Assembly: GCA_018228645.1 (NCBI GenBank) | Contig: CP073693.1 | Location: forward strand, 496,001 to 560,000 | Direction: 5' to 3' | DNA: 64,000 bases | From: Clostridiaceae bacterium Marseille-Q4143 | Lineage (GTDB): Bacteria; Bacillota; Clostridia; Lachnospirales; Lachnospiraceae | In this document: one piece after another, positions 28,301 through 35,544 of the stretch | Layout of the letters: every line of letters begins with the position of its first letter | How positions within the stretch are numbered: the first letter of the stretch is position 1 | The notes under the pieces: generated by a model | Database searches by the model: none | Told to the model about the DNA's origin: nothing | The model's input: only the letters and a program-made list of their open reading frames with translations | Position numbers and translations under genes: made by a program

Positions 28301-29923
28301 AATATCCTTGTAGTAGCTTCCATGTCCGCCCTTGGCATATACAGTTCCGTTGTTGATGATAATGGTACCGCTGCCGCCCTCTGCACTGCCGCCAATACCT
28401 GCTGCCATCTCGCCGCCATAAGCTTTGATATCGCCTCCGTCGATCACAATCGTCCCCAAGGAACCATTTCTCCTGCTTGACGCACCAATTCCGGCGCCTT
28501 CTCCACCGGTTGCTTTTAAGCTTCCCTCTCCGCTGATCGTCAGGGTGCAGCCTTCCGGCACATCAATAGCCGCACACATATCACCGCCCTTGAGTGTATT
28601 TTTTCCCTCCAGAATCAGATTCAGGTTTGCACCATTTCCCAGTCGGATCGCCGGTATCCAGGTACTTGCTGTCTCATCGTTCTTATCGATCGGAATCTGG
28701 ATATTCAGATTCGAAATCGTGATTGTAGCATCCACACCACTAACCAGAATAACATTGGTCGTACTGCTTCCCGTGATAGTCGCATCCTTATACTGTTCCA
28801 ATGTGTTGCTGTTGATGCTGATACCGCCATCCGCAATATTATAAGTATCTGTTGATGCCAGCAAAGCGATTCCGCCGTCCATGCTGACCTCGATCTCCGG
28901 AAGCTCCACGCCCTCTGCCAAAATATACTCTCTCGGAAGAACCGGAAGATAATAATAGAAACCACTTTCATCTTCCCGGTTCTCATCCAGCTCCCAAGTA
29001 ACGCTGATATCCGTCAGCACCGGGATATCTTCTGAGATTTTCTCATCTTCAAACTCATAATCCTCAAGAAAATCCCCGCCATTGCTGTCGGTCGCGATCA
29101 GAAACGTACCCTGCTGGTCTTTCTGCAGGTCTTTCTCCTGAACTTCCTGTTTATCTGCTTCCTCCTCATCATTACTATCCGGCACATTTTCTGTTTCCGG
29201 AGTTTCCTCCTCATCATTGCTATCCGGCATGTTTTCTGAATTTTCTGTTTCCGGAGTTTCCTCCTCATCATTGCTATCCGGCACGTTTTCTGAATTTTCT
29301 GTTTCCGGAGTTTCCTCCTCATCATTGCTATCCGGCACGTTTTCTGAATTTTCTGTTTCCGGAGCTTCCTCCTCATCATTGCTATCCGGCACGTTTTCTG
29401 AATTTTCTGTTTCCGGAGTTTTCTCCTCATCATTGCTATCCGGCACGTTTTCTGAATTCTCTGTTTCCGGAGTTTCCTCCTCATCATTGCTATCCGGCAC
29501 GTTTTCTGAATTTTCTGTTTCCGGAGTTTCCTCCTCATTTAGATTTTCTTTCTTTGCATTACTGTCGGTAGCAATTTCCGAGTCTTCTTTCTTATCACTG
29601 TCGTCTGCTGCCGCTTTCTCATCTTCCGCGCCCTTATCGCGATCCGCATTATTTTTCTGATGATCCACGTTCTTATATTCCACCACCGAAGCCTCGATCG
29701 TCTCCGGGAAATTCAGATAATCCTCAAAGTTTTCTCCGGCATCCGCAGGGATCTGAATATGCGCGACCTCCTCCGGTAATTCCGTAAATCCCGTGATCAC
29801 TTTCAACTTTTTTGTAGGGACTGCAGCAAACGTTGTAGCCGGTATGCATAACTGCATCGCCATCATTGCCACCAATGCTGCAGATACGATCTGCCGTTTC
29901 TTCTTTTTATACCTCATATCCAT
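22343..29923 (-). CDS. Giant SLH-domain surface protein
   Basis: A 2,526-residue secreted protein. Residues 1-34 are a signal peptide. About 128-254 is an acidic tandem repeat of 18 residues (ETPETENSENVPDSNDEE). About 350-640 is a Gly-rich beta-helix-like region. Further beta domains follow (Ig/FN3-like near 1,240), then a YDG-type domain near 1,600 (DKTYDGTTN) and an MBG-type domain near 1,800-1,950 (ALTYNGTEQ). A Gly/Ser/Glu 12-residue repeat linker spans about 1,962-2,044. Three SLH domains occupy about 2,285-2,455 and a single wall-binding repeat ends the protein (GWQQNDSGQWSYY). SLH domains tether it to the cell wall polysaccharide. The LytTR two-component genes begin 1 kb upstream and may control it. 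The repeats make the sequence prone to length change. An adhesin role is inferred. Confidence 0.88.
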   Translation of the reverse strand: MDMRYKKKKRQIVSAALVAMMAMQLCIPATTFAAVPTKKLKVITGFTELPEEVAHIQIPADAGENFEDYLNFPETIEASVVEYKNVDHQKNNADRDKGAEDEKAAADDSDKKEDSEIATDSNAKKENLNEEETPETENSENVPDSNDEEETPETENSENVPDSNDEEKTPETENSENVPDSNDEEEAPETENSENVPDSNDEEETPETENSENVPDSNDEEETPETENSENMPDSNDEEETPETENVPDSNDEEEADKQEVQEKDLQKDQQGTFLIATDSNGGDFLEDYEFEDEKISEDIPVLTDISVTWELDENREDESGFYYYLPVLPREYILAEGVELPEIEVSMDGGIALLASTDTYNIADGGISINSNTLEQYKDATITGSSTTNVILVSGVDATITISNLNIQIPIDKNDETASTWIPAIRLGNGANLNLILEGKNTLKGGDMCAAIDVPEGCTLTISGEGSLKATGGEGAGIGASSRRNGSLGTIVIDGGDIKAYGGEMAAGIGGSAEGGSGTIIINNGTVYAKGGHGSYYKDIKNVYGGAGIGGGANGCVDKIEINGGNVTAYGGYVTNAGRHPGAAIGAGGGGAKAVEGRYKYGDIEINGGTVSAIAYNNEVYAIGIAVKPGQVLPEGTLDGSISISDQAVVNLNGGDYFPKSDEFGLKKYTIQGTIADGRLTESSYPVTISVGEITWDAGTMKVSAYQGTLTASNYLKPLTSETQVTVDVTLGENYVYQMEADVADVDDENATITLKTGIPLYETRLKFVSTAITSDQVLQATDITIKQDGEPLINQEGQSAAMVIPSMQISYDEANTGHLTVYLPENEGNTEISVTVPGLNGGNPITVSGKTISTTTPNEIEMFHDDTVCSHEYYNADGFCEACDAYQKAIKSGEYYEIYNAGQLFWFAKQFNDDKNFNKKSNLKLMKDIKIPAGYDWTSIRDKSGTRSFEGTIEGNYHVISGLRPANDGESYKWGLVGRIQHGSVQNIGLVFEGDWTCGLCRTAMYDVKIQNCFVVGTDFLYSSSNGAATKGTVTNCLAVSGKLEGTKRPNDRRTTFTNCYETTQGDFSSLGGITTISEEKLKFGEIAYKLNGEKSDGTWGQVIGTEDYPHFRKYSKTVYYDPATQTYSNNNAASITSATVTDIKTSPEKKATATLKATGTPGAEVKFFLTSGEDERTLEDMFSNGTSLQESSSGNYEYTIQDLAPDTEYLVRLMIKKDGKLSLDVTYVNFQTEKVRQEAPTAADVSINYEQETLENKASCDLEYAASNDAQSWTTIRQGGMVRLTGLLDSIRENGGSVPVYIRKKASSSMSASEAIFVANLQTQTIPEESNKPNIDYRKEEITISSSLQYVIVNGTNTSPNWTSAKMGSGSGISITDIISSDHESTVYYRYAASNTDKKFAGKPERITILKRTAAPAAITEGEVDITGTTITINRTNPENDIEYGYRDADSDGAFTWIDGTEIQGLYPAHGYQVTSRIKAKENAFASERTEPLNVSTKDALKIVGDGTQKWDAKGTYGVSLDQIPVSLASGYGVYNGANQPVAGTWSWEPENSSSASGIYPNVEDNKAYTVKFTPTDSSASYDRTLTDSVVPEISKYPLQFSVAVKDKTYDGTTNADISSVTFDGVTLNRGTDYNVTASFDDASVGNGKNVTATVTLMGQAEKNYALKQSSFTTTGNITKAAAPDFTKETALTIVNDCEKTYTVTLPALPTLETPKEYGTVTYGAPTVNLSSTYYADGAKVEDGKLILPIQKNDVKTTGSVGTVTVVIKSMNYEDITMTVNVNATNKLVPTVTAPTATALTYNGTEQALVTAGKTTGGTMLYRLDDSEWSEQLPTAKNAGEYTVWYKVQGNAEYADVAEQSLTVTVAKKSVTVTALDKSAYTGSTAPDLGSPEADKDYKVEGLLGADTLSGTVTLTYEQTPDMSKTGKTAINITGTLSNDNYAITYVPGTLTVSKQSSSEGGSSSGGSSSGEGGSSSGGSSSGEGGSSSGGSSSGEGGSSSGGSSSGEGGSSSGGLSSGEGGSSSGGSSSGGGDSSSSGSSSGSSGNSGGTNQPGSAKTDAPVTSETQPMKPDANGNAAVDNSSVQSAIDKAKQDAKKNGTTENGIAITVPITSAAGQTSFNVTIKAQTLDLLIKEKVRQFTVATDHLVSVNIGLDTLKQLDAASAGGDIILRADKVDALRSTEAKAAIETRPAYDLSLVYLSGGKETPITSLNGHTISVRLPYTPAKGEQTGNLYAVYVDDAGKVEWITQSSYNASLKAVVFETGHFSVYGVGYKTFVPAFTDITGHWAADNILFAASRGLLSGISDTTFSPNTGMTRGMFVTALGRLAGINPDSYKTGKFTDVKADAYYAPYVNWAAQTGIVEGVTATTFAPDTNINREQMAVIMANYAKKLGYDLPQTLKAVTFADNENISSWAKDAIGAMQQAGILAGKANNRFNPKGTAIRAEVATVLRRFVEIVIDPQTANGWQQNDSGQWSYYRNGKPVKGWLSDDQKWYYFYTDGTMAVNTTIDGYTIGSDGARK
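23790..24036 (-). repeat. 36-bp tandem repeat coding a Gly/Ser/Glu linker
   Basis: About seven copies of a 36-base unit code for EGGSSSGGSSSG. Differences between copies are single bases (one copy gives Leu in place of Ser), which points to recent slippage. It separates the beta domains from the SLH anchor. Confidence 0.9.
29160..29537 (-). repeat. 54-bp tandem repeat coding an acidic stalk
   Basis: Seven copies of a 54-base unit code for ETPETENSENVPDSNDEE. The copy nearest the C-terminal side has lost nine bases (three codons). Variants include Lys, Ala and Met substitutions. The frame is kept in all copies. Confidence 0.92.
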
Positions 29924-30033
29924 TTTCTCCTGTTGTCATTATTTTCTATATAACATGACGGTTTTGTTCTCTCCGGTAATATTTTTTATTCATACTTTTC
30001 CTCCTCACCTGATTCATTACTTCCCCTTTTTCC

Positions 30034-30366
30034 CTAAAGCAGCCGGGATACTGCCTCCCGCAGCTGATATTCCGTCACAGGCTTCACCAAAAAGGTGTCC
30101 GTCTGCATCCTGCGGCTTTGGGGTTCAAACTCTGCCTGGTCGCTGATCCACAGGAGAGGGACATCCCTGCTGTAGCCTCGTATGCTCATGCAGAAATTCA
30201 TCCCCCTGGCTCCGTCCTCCATGACCACCACAGCATCATAAGGCCCATCCCGCTGCATGGCATAGGTACAAAATACGCCGTTATCAAAGCGGTCTACTTT
30301 GCCCAGCTTCATCAGCAAAGCGGTTTCTTTTTCTTTCTGGCTATAACTGCATAGCGCAATTCGCAT
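30034..30366 (-). CDS. Degenerate receiver-like protein
   Basis: A 110-residue stand-alone domain with the alternating hydrophobic pattern of a response-regulator receiver (MRIALCSY, YDAVVVME, VPLLWISD, DTFLVKPVTEYQL). The acidic pair near residues 7-8 is absent, and the phospho-acceptor position is Met49. Lys95 in LVKP is kept. It has no output domain. Its start lies 26 bases inside the end of the preceding receiver-like gene, so the two are coupled. It probably acts as a phosphorylation-independent binding module, perhaps for the nearby kinase or LytTR regulator. Confidence 0.65.
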   Translation of the reverse strand: MRIALCSYSQKEKETALLMKLGKVDRFDNGVFCTYAMQRDGPYDAVVVMEDGARGMNFCMSIRGYSRDVPLLWISDQAEFEPQSRRMQTDTFLVKPVTEYQLREAVSRLL

Positions 30367-30730
30367 TTTCGCACCTCCATTTCATGATGGGTTTTATCGC
30401 CTCATATAGCTCCTGATCGGAGCAGTCTGCCGGAAGAAACACAGGGATACGCAGGTGATACGCGATCAGGGCAAAGTTTTCATCATCACTCCACCAGACA
30501 AGCGGTACTTCCGGTGCCAGCCGCTTCGCCTGTATGGCCGCCTCCAGTCCCTTTGCTCCGGTCATGGCGATGACAACCGCATGGTAGCGGCTTCGCCGGA
30601 GTGCCTGAGCAAGCTGGTTCTCATTCCACAATTCGTCAATCGCAAGCTGCCCATCCCCATCAAAAATGGAGCGCAGCCTGCTTTCAAACCATTCCACATT
30701 TCTCAGCTCCGTACAAAGTGCGATTTTCAT
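30341..30730 (-). CDS. Degenerate receiver-like protein
   Basis: A 129-residue protein with the same receiver-like outline (MKIALCTE, YHAVVIAM, VPLVWWSD, IPVFLPAD). Neither the acidic pair, the phospho-Asp (Ala55) nor the switch Lys is present. The start at 30730 has GGAGG ten bases upstream; a longer frame would run back through a hairpin. It overlaps the second receiver-like gene and is divergent from the LytTR operon. Two consecutive pseudo-receivers beside a complete two-component system is unusual. Confidence 0.65.
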   Translation of the reverse strand: MKIALCTELRNVEWFESRLRSIFDGDGQLAIDELWNENQLAQALRRSRYHAVVIAMTGAKGLEAAIQAKRLAPEVPLVWWSDDENFALIAYHLRIPVFLPADCSDQELYEAIKPIMKWRCENANCAMQL

Positions 30731-30754
30731 GCTGAGCCTCCTTTCCTGAAAAGA

Positions 30755-30793
30755 AAAATAAAAAAACCAGACCTTCTCATCGGAAAGTCTGGT
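30755..30793 (-). promoter_or_regulatory. Terminator-like hairpin in the leader of the receiver-like genes
   Basis: Minus strand ACCAGACTTTCC and GAAGGTCTGGT pair and are followed by TTTTTTTATTTTT, only about 25 bases before the first receiver-like start. Upstream on the same strand are TTGACA and, 15 bases on, TATACT, which would start transcription very near the hairpin. It could be an attenuator, or it may simply block readthrough. Confidence 0.5.
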
Positions 30794-30839
30794 AGTATAA
30801 TTAGGGTAGCATCTTGTCAAGAGAAATGCAACCGACTTT

Positions 30840-30900
30840 GTTTAAGACGCAGGTTTCCTGTTTAAGACGCAAGTTTTTTCCTGCGGTTTTATGTTATACT
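30840..30900 (+). promoter_or_regulatory. LytTR-type direct repeats and promoter of the two-component operon
   Basis: GTTTAAGACGCA occurs twice, at 30840 and 30860, exactly 20 bases apart, or two DNA turns. The second copy touches the expected -35 region, which lacks a good hexamer. TATACT follows at 30895. Paired direct repeats beside a poor -35 are typical of LytTR activators, so the operon is probably self-activated. Confidence 0.75.
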
Positions 30901-30933
30901 AATACTGGATTATTGTGCAAAGGAGATGGCACG

Positions 30934-31662
30934 ATGCAGATTGCGATTGTGGATGATAGAGCAGAGGACAGAGAAGAACTGTCTGCCTGCCTGGAAAATT
31001 ATATGAAAAAGCATCAGCTGGACTATACGCTGACAGAATTTGAGGACGGAGAGAATTTTCTGAAAGCTGCCGCCCAGGTCGATTTTCAGCTTGTCTTTAT
31101 GGACATCTATATGGAGAACATGGATGGAATAGAGGCCGCCAGAAGGCTGCGCCAGAAAAACAGGCTTTGTAAGATCGTTTTTCTGACCATTACAGAAGAT
31201 TATGCCCGGATGGGGTACAGCCTGTCCGCCAGCTATTATCTGCTGAAGCCGCTTTCGCTCCATCAGGCAGATTTTGAAGAAGCGATGGAGCTGTGCCAGC
31301 TAAAACCGCCCTATGAAGTGATGACACTTTCGGTTATGGCTGACCGTCAAAAGCTGGAACTTCCCACAGAGAAGATTCTATACATAGATTATCAAAACCG
31401 TATGACACGGATTCATACGGCGGAACGCGTGATACCGGTAAGCGGAGGCTTTCAGGAGGTCACTGCCGCATTGCAGAAGGACAAGCGTTTTTTGCCCTGC
31501 TACCGGGGCGTTCTAATCAACATGGATTATATCAGCCATGTTGACAGTCAGAGCTTCCGTTTGATAAACGGGGAGAATCTTCCGATTGCCCTCCGTAATG
31601 GAAAACAGCTGCGGGAAACCTACCGTCAATATGTTTTCTCTGGAATGGTGGGTATCGTATGA
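30934..31662 (+). CDS. LytTR-family response regulator
   Basis: A 242-residue regulator. Residues 1-120 form an intact receiver with Asp7-Asp8, phospho-acceptor Asp57 (LVFMDIYM), Thr85 and Lys105 (YLLKPL). Residues about 145-240 form a LytTR DNA-binding domain (ILYIDYQNRMTRIHT, FLPCYRGVLINMDYISHV). The start has AAAGGAG at eight bases; the upstream in-frame extension lies in the promoter. The next gene begins on its stop codon (ATGA overlap) and the sensor kinase follows, so this is a three-gene operon. Likely targets are its own direct-repeat promoter and perhaps the giant SLH protein. Confidence 0.92.
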   Translation: MQIAIVDDRAEDREELSACLENYMKKHQLDYTLTEFEDGENFLKAAAQVDFQLVFMDIYMENMDGIEAARRLRQKNRLCKIVFLTITEDYARMGYSLSASYYLLKPLSLHQADFEEAMELCQLKPPYEVMTLSVMADRQKLELPTEKILYIDYQNRMTRIHTAERVIPVSGGFQEVTAALQKDKRFLPCYRGVLINMDYISHVDSQSFRLINGENLPIALRNGKQLRETYRQYVFSGMVGIV

Positions 31663-33641
31663 GAATGAAGCAAATACACAGGCGTATTCTGGGGGGCTGT
31701 CTGGCCTGCCTCCTCTGCTTTACCGGCAGTATCCCCGCATTTGCCGCTGGAACTGCAACCACAGCCAACGCCGATGAAAGAAGGGAGAATCCGCCGGGTT
31801 TAGAAAGCGAGGCTTCGGAGACACTGGAGAGCGGAACCCCGGAAACATCGGAAGAAATACCCCTCGTCCTTGTCACAGAAATACAAAATGAAGGCGAACT
31901 GCTCTCCCTGCCAGATTTCACCCTGCCCCTTAGAACCACACCGTCTGATGATGACCTGGAGGAAATTTATCAGCTGGCCCTTCAGTATCAGACCGTTTGC
32001 GCCACTGTAACAGCCGGTGAAGAAATCCGGCAGGAAACATTTTCTGTCGCATGGGATTTTTCGGCCATTGACCAGACCACTCCAGGCGAATATACCGCAG
32101 CAGGCCGGATTGAACTGCCGGAGGGGTATGCCTTTGGTGAAACTGTCTTGCAGGAGCTGCAGATTTCCGTCCGGGTGGAAGAAATGCAGCCTGCTGTCAT
32201 TACCTCCATAGAGAAATGGTATCCTTATACGGACGCGTTTGCGGTTCAACAGGGCAGCGAAGTTGAAGCGCTGGAAGCATTGTTCGCCGCCTCCCCGTAT
32301 TATCTGGAATGCTATGCGGAAAACGGAACCAGCTACACCGCCGTGGTGGAATGGGATTTTTCCGGTATTGATCTGAATACTGTGGGACTGTACCATGCAG
32401 CAGGAAGGCTGACCGCACCGGAAAATACCGTATTTTCGGATCGTATCGATTTCCCTGAAATTTCAATTCCTGTTTCTGTTCAGGCTCCGGATGGACCAGA
32501 CATTAACTGTTTTCTGGCCGCCAGAGGAAACCTTTATTTTCCCTGGGTCACACCGCCGGGAGAACTGGATAAGATCAGCGTATGGCTGTCCGAAAACAAC
32601 GGTTCATGGAACCAGCTGGAAAATGGCATTTACGTGGGACGGGAAATGCTTTCGATTGCTACCCGTCTGCTGACGCCGGGCAGCGGTTACCGCCTTCAGG
32701 TTGATTATGACGGCGGACAGACCGGCATCCTGTCCTTTACCTACGCAGATGAAATTGTCCTTGAAGGGTATCATGAAGGCGACCGGGATGGAGGGGATGC
32801 AGGCGGAAATCCACCCGACACCATCATTCAGCCGCCTCCTGAAGATACCGACGATCAGGATGATGGTTTCGCAGACAGGCCCTCCACAAAGCCTCCAAAA
32901 CCGCCTGTAACAAATGACGGTGGAATGGATTCCGATGATTCTGAAAAAGCACCTTCGGTCAGCGGAGAAAATGATCCTGCGGATCACAAGCCTTCCGAGC
33001 CATCCTGGGATGGAAAGGATGATTCCATAGATATCGATAAAGACGATTTCCCATCGGAACAGGCAAACGGTGATACAGAGGAAGATGCGGATTCCAAAAG
33101 CCCTGCTTTTTCAGAGTTCTTCGATGAAACCACTGACCGGATTTCCGGCACACGCTTTTTGATGATGCTGCAGACAGGGAAGCAAAGAGCCATCTTTTCC
33201 AAACAGGGAATCACTATCAGCATACCCAAAGACGCCTTGCCGGAGGGTATCCAAAACGAAGATCAGATTGAAGTCATCATCCAAAAGGATACGGATGGCG
33301 GTTTTTCTTTTTCGTTTTCCATCAATGGAACTGTGCTCAACTCCCTGCCGGATGTTTCTGTCATGCTGCCCTGCCCAAATGAACCGGCAGCCGACACATT
33401 GTTCCTTTGCGATGAAAGCGGCGTGGAAGTTCCCATGACCGGCTATGACGATACGGCGAAAGCCGCTTCCTTTCAGATCAGCCATACAGGGACATACACC
33501 ATTGTGGGAAAGGAAGATACCGCTTCCCTGGCACATGCTGACGACACAGAGCACAGCCGGTCGCCCATATTCTTTTTGATTCCGGCCTGTCTGCTTCTTC
33601 TGTCTGCCGGTGTGTTTTTCCTAAAGAGGAGGCGAAAATAA
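31659..33641 (+). CDS. Membrane-anchored surface protein of the two-component operon
   Basis: A 660-residue protein with an N-terminal signal peptide ending near AFA-AG, two or more Ig-like beta domains at about 80-270 (AWDFSAIDQTTPGEYTAAGRIELP and the parallel EWDFSGIDLNTVGLYHAAGRL show an internal duplication), an acidic Pro/Asp-rich linker at about 370-480, a further domain near 490-620, and a single C-terminal membrane helix followed by KRRRK. There is no LPXTG motif. It is sandwiched between the LytTR regulator and its kinase, overlapping the former by four bases and ending one base before the latter. This placement suggests it is a co-sensor or ligand-binding partner of the kinase. Confidence 0.8.
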   Translation: MRMKQIHRRILGGCLACLLCFTGSIPAFAAGTATTANADERRENPPGLESEASETLESGTPETSEEIPLVLVTEIQNEGELLSLPDFTLPLRTTPSDDDLEEIYQLALQYQTVCATVTAGEEIRQETFSVAWDFSAIDQTTPGEYTAAGRIELPEGYAFGETVLQELQISVRVEEMQPAVITSIEKWYPYTDAFAVQQGSEVEALEALFAASPYYLECYAENGTSYTAVVEWDFSGIDLNTVGLYHAAGRLTAPENTVFSDRIDFPEISIPVSVQAPDGPDINCFLAARGNLYFPWVTPPGELDKISVWLSENNGSWNQLENGIYVGREMLSIATRLLTPGSGYRLQVDYDGGQTGILSFTYADEIVLEGYHEGDRDGGDAGGNPPDTIIQPPPEDTDDQDDGFADRPSTKPPKPPVTNDGGMDSDDSEKAPSVSGENDPADHKPSEPSWDGKDDSIDIDKDDFPSEQANGDTEEDADSKSPAFSEFFDETTDRISGTRFLMMLQTGKQRAIFSKQGITISIPKDALPEGIQNEDQIEVIIQKDTDGGFSFSFSINGTVLNSLPDVSVMLPCPNEPAADTLFLCDESGVEVPMTGYDDTAKAASFQISHTGTYTIVGKEDTASLAHADDTEHSRSPIFFLIPACLLLLSAGVFFLKRRRK

Positions 33642-33642
33642 G

Positions 33643-35544
33643 ATGGTATCTTCTGCGGTAAGAAAATATGCTGCTTTATGTATGGTCTGCCTGTGTTCAT
33701 CCCTGTTATTTCTTGGCCTGTATCAGTTCAATAATAAATATAGCCAGAACACAATCCAGGCGGCAAATGGGATTCTGGCGCTTTCTGAGGAAGAACTTCA
33801 AAAGTCACCGATCCGCTTTCTGGTATCCGGCTGGGCATTTTATCCTGACGCGCTTTTGACCCCGGAAGAAATACAAGATGAAAGCCATTATATGCGCTAC
33901 CTTTCCATTGGAGAGCAGACCAATTTTTCCAGTCCTGCAAATCCTTCTCCCTATGGCTGCGGGACTTACCAGATGACATTCTTTCTGCCGGAACGGAAGG
34001 AAGTGTATGCACTGGAAATCCCAGAAGTGTTTTCTGCTTACAACCTTTATCTGGATCAAGACCTGATCCTGCAAATGGGGGAACCGGCACAGGGGACACC
34101 ATTGGTTCAAAACCGCATGGTCACTTTTCATGGCGGAAAACCGGTCACACTCACCATAGCGGTCAGCAACTATGACCACTTTTACGGAGGGATTGTTTAT
34201 CCGCCTGCTTTCGGAACGATGCTGGCGGTCAATACAACCAGAGGAATCCGATTTGCGTTCTGCCTGTTTGGCTGTACAGTTACCTTTGTCTGTGCGCTGC
34301 TGTCCTTTTATTTCAGCCGCCGGATGAAACAGAAAAATACATTCCTGTTCGGACTGATCTGCCTTGCCATGTGCGGCCTGTCATCCTATCCTGTACTTCA
34401 TATGCTGGCTGCGGTTCCCGTATTCCCCTGGTATACGATGGAACTGTTCTGTATCTATCTGGTTACCTGGCTGATCATGGTTCTGCAAAACCGGATATGC
34501 AGGCCGGGCTTCCTGCCTGCGGCCATCAGTAATGGGGTGGGCGCTGCCTTCCTGGTATATGCGTTTTTGTATGGCATGATGGCTTCCCATCTCTCCCTTG
34601 GAGCCATTCGTTTCTTCTCTGCATCGGTCTGTTGTTATAAGGCGGCATCTGCGCTCTATCTGCTTATCATCGCTGTGCTTGCCATTTACAGAGGAGAACA
34701 GCGGAGCAGGCCAATCTTCTATGCTGCGGCAGCCGCAACCTGCGCCTATATATGGGATCGCCTTCTGCCGGTTTATGAGCCGGTTATCGGCGGTTGGTTT
34801 GTGGAATGGGGCAGCTTCTTCATAGCAGCAGCCATCGGTTATTCCCTCTGGCGCGATGTGGTAGAGGGCTATGGAAACAGCCTGATTTTTCAGGAAGAAC
34901 GCAAGCAGGTCATCCGTCAGCTTTCTATGCAGACCGAATACAGCCGTCAGGTTTCAGAGGCAGCGGCAGAAAACAGAAGGCTGATCCACGACATCAAACA
35001 CCATCTGCGTACCATAGACCGCATGGCCTCTGAACATGGGCAGACAGAGATCTGCTCCTTCCTGTTACAGGTTGAGGAACAGGTTGCGGCAACATCGGGT
35101 CACTCCCCTGCCCAGTTCTGCCAAAATCCCGTTGTAAATGCGCTGATTGAATACTACTACGGCATGGCGCAGACACAAGGAACAGAATTTCAGGTACGGC
35201 TCGATCTTCCCGATCAGATGCCGCTTACCGATGTGGAACTGTGTACGGTGCTGGGCAATCTTTTGGACAATGCCGTTGAGGCGTGCAGCCGCCAAAAGCA
35301 AGGGGTGCGCCGCGTTTTCATTGCAGGCGAAACCAGAGGCAATATGTACTTTTTGAAGATTGAAAACACTTACGACGGTCTGGCCTTGCAAGAGGGAAAA
35401 ACATTCCTCTCCCGAAAGGGTACATCTGCTGATCATGGAATCGGGCTTTCCTCTGTCCGAAAAATCATTGAAAGCCATGGCGGTGATCTCGATCTTGTTC
35501 CCGGTGAGGAATCCTTTCTTGTTGGAATTACAATACAGATGTAA
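33643..35544 (+). CDS. GHKL-type sensor histidine kinase
   Basis: A 633-residue membrane kinase. One N-terminal helix, an extracellular domain to about residue 185, then about seven helices (about 190-410) recall the 7TMR-DISM arrangement. The cytoplasmic part has the phospho-His region LIHDIKHHLRTIDRM and a GHKL ATPase with the N box LLDNAVEAC and G box GIGLSSVRKI. This is the AgrC-like family that partners LytTR regulators. It follows the surface protein by one base, and the operon ends with it. The signal is unknown; a cell-surface sugar or peptide is possible. Confidence 0.9.
   Translation: MVSSAVRKYAALCMVCLCSSLLFLGLYQFNNKYSQNTIQAANGILALSEEELQKSPIRFLVSGWAFYPDALLTPEEIQDESHYMRYLSIGEQTNFSSPANPSPYGCGTYQMTFFLPERKEVYALEIPEVFSAYNLYLDQDLILQMGEPAQGTPLVQNRMVTFHGGKPVTLTIAVSNYDHFYGGIVYPPAFGTMLAVNTTRGIRFAFCLFGCTVTFVCALLSFYFSRRMKQKNTFLFGLICLAMCGLSSYPVLHMLAAVPVFPWYTMELFCIYLVTWLIMVLQNRICRPGFLPAAISNGVGAAFLVYAFLYGMMASHLSLGAIRFFSASVCCYKAASALYLLIIAVLAIYRGEQRSRPIFYAAAAATCAYIWDRLLPVYEPVIGGWFVEWGSFFIAAAIGYSLWRDVVEGYGNSLIFQEERKQVIRQLSMQTEYSRQVSEAAAENRRLIHDIKHHLRTIDRMASEHGQTEICSFLLQVEEQVAATSGHSPAQFCQNPVVNALIEYYYGMAQTQGTEFQVRLDLPDQMPLTDVELCTVLGNLLDNAVEACSRQKQGVRRVFIAGETRGNMYFLKIENTYDGLALQEGKTFLSRKGTSADHGIGLSSVRKIIESHGGDLDLVPGEESFLVGITIQM

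Noticed and set aside
29160..29537. Regular repeats considered as a CRISPR array
   Set aside because: The units are directly tandem with no spacers and code for protein; no cas genes are present.
29217..29660. Ser-rich plus-strand frame and Arg-rich minus-strand frame over the 54-base repeat
   Set aside because: Both are other-frame readings of the in-frame acidic repeat.
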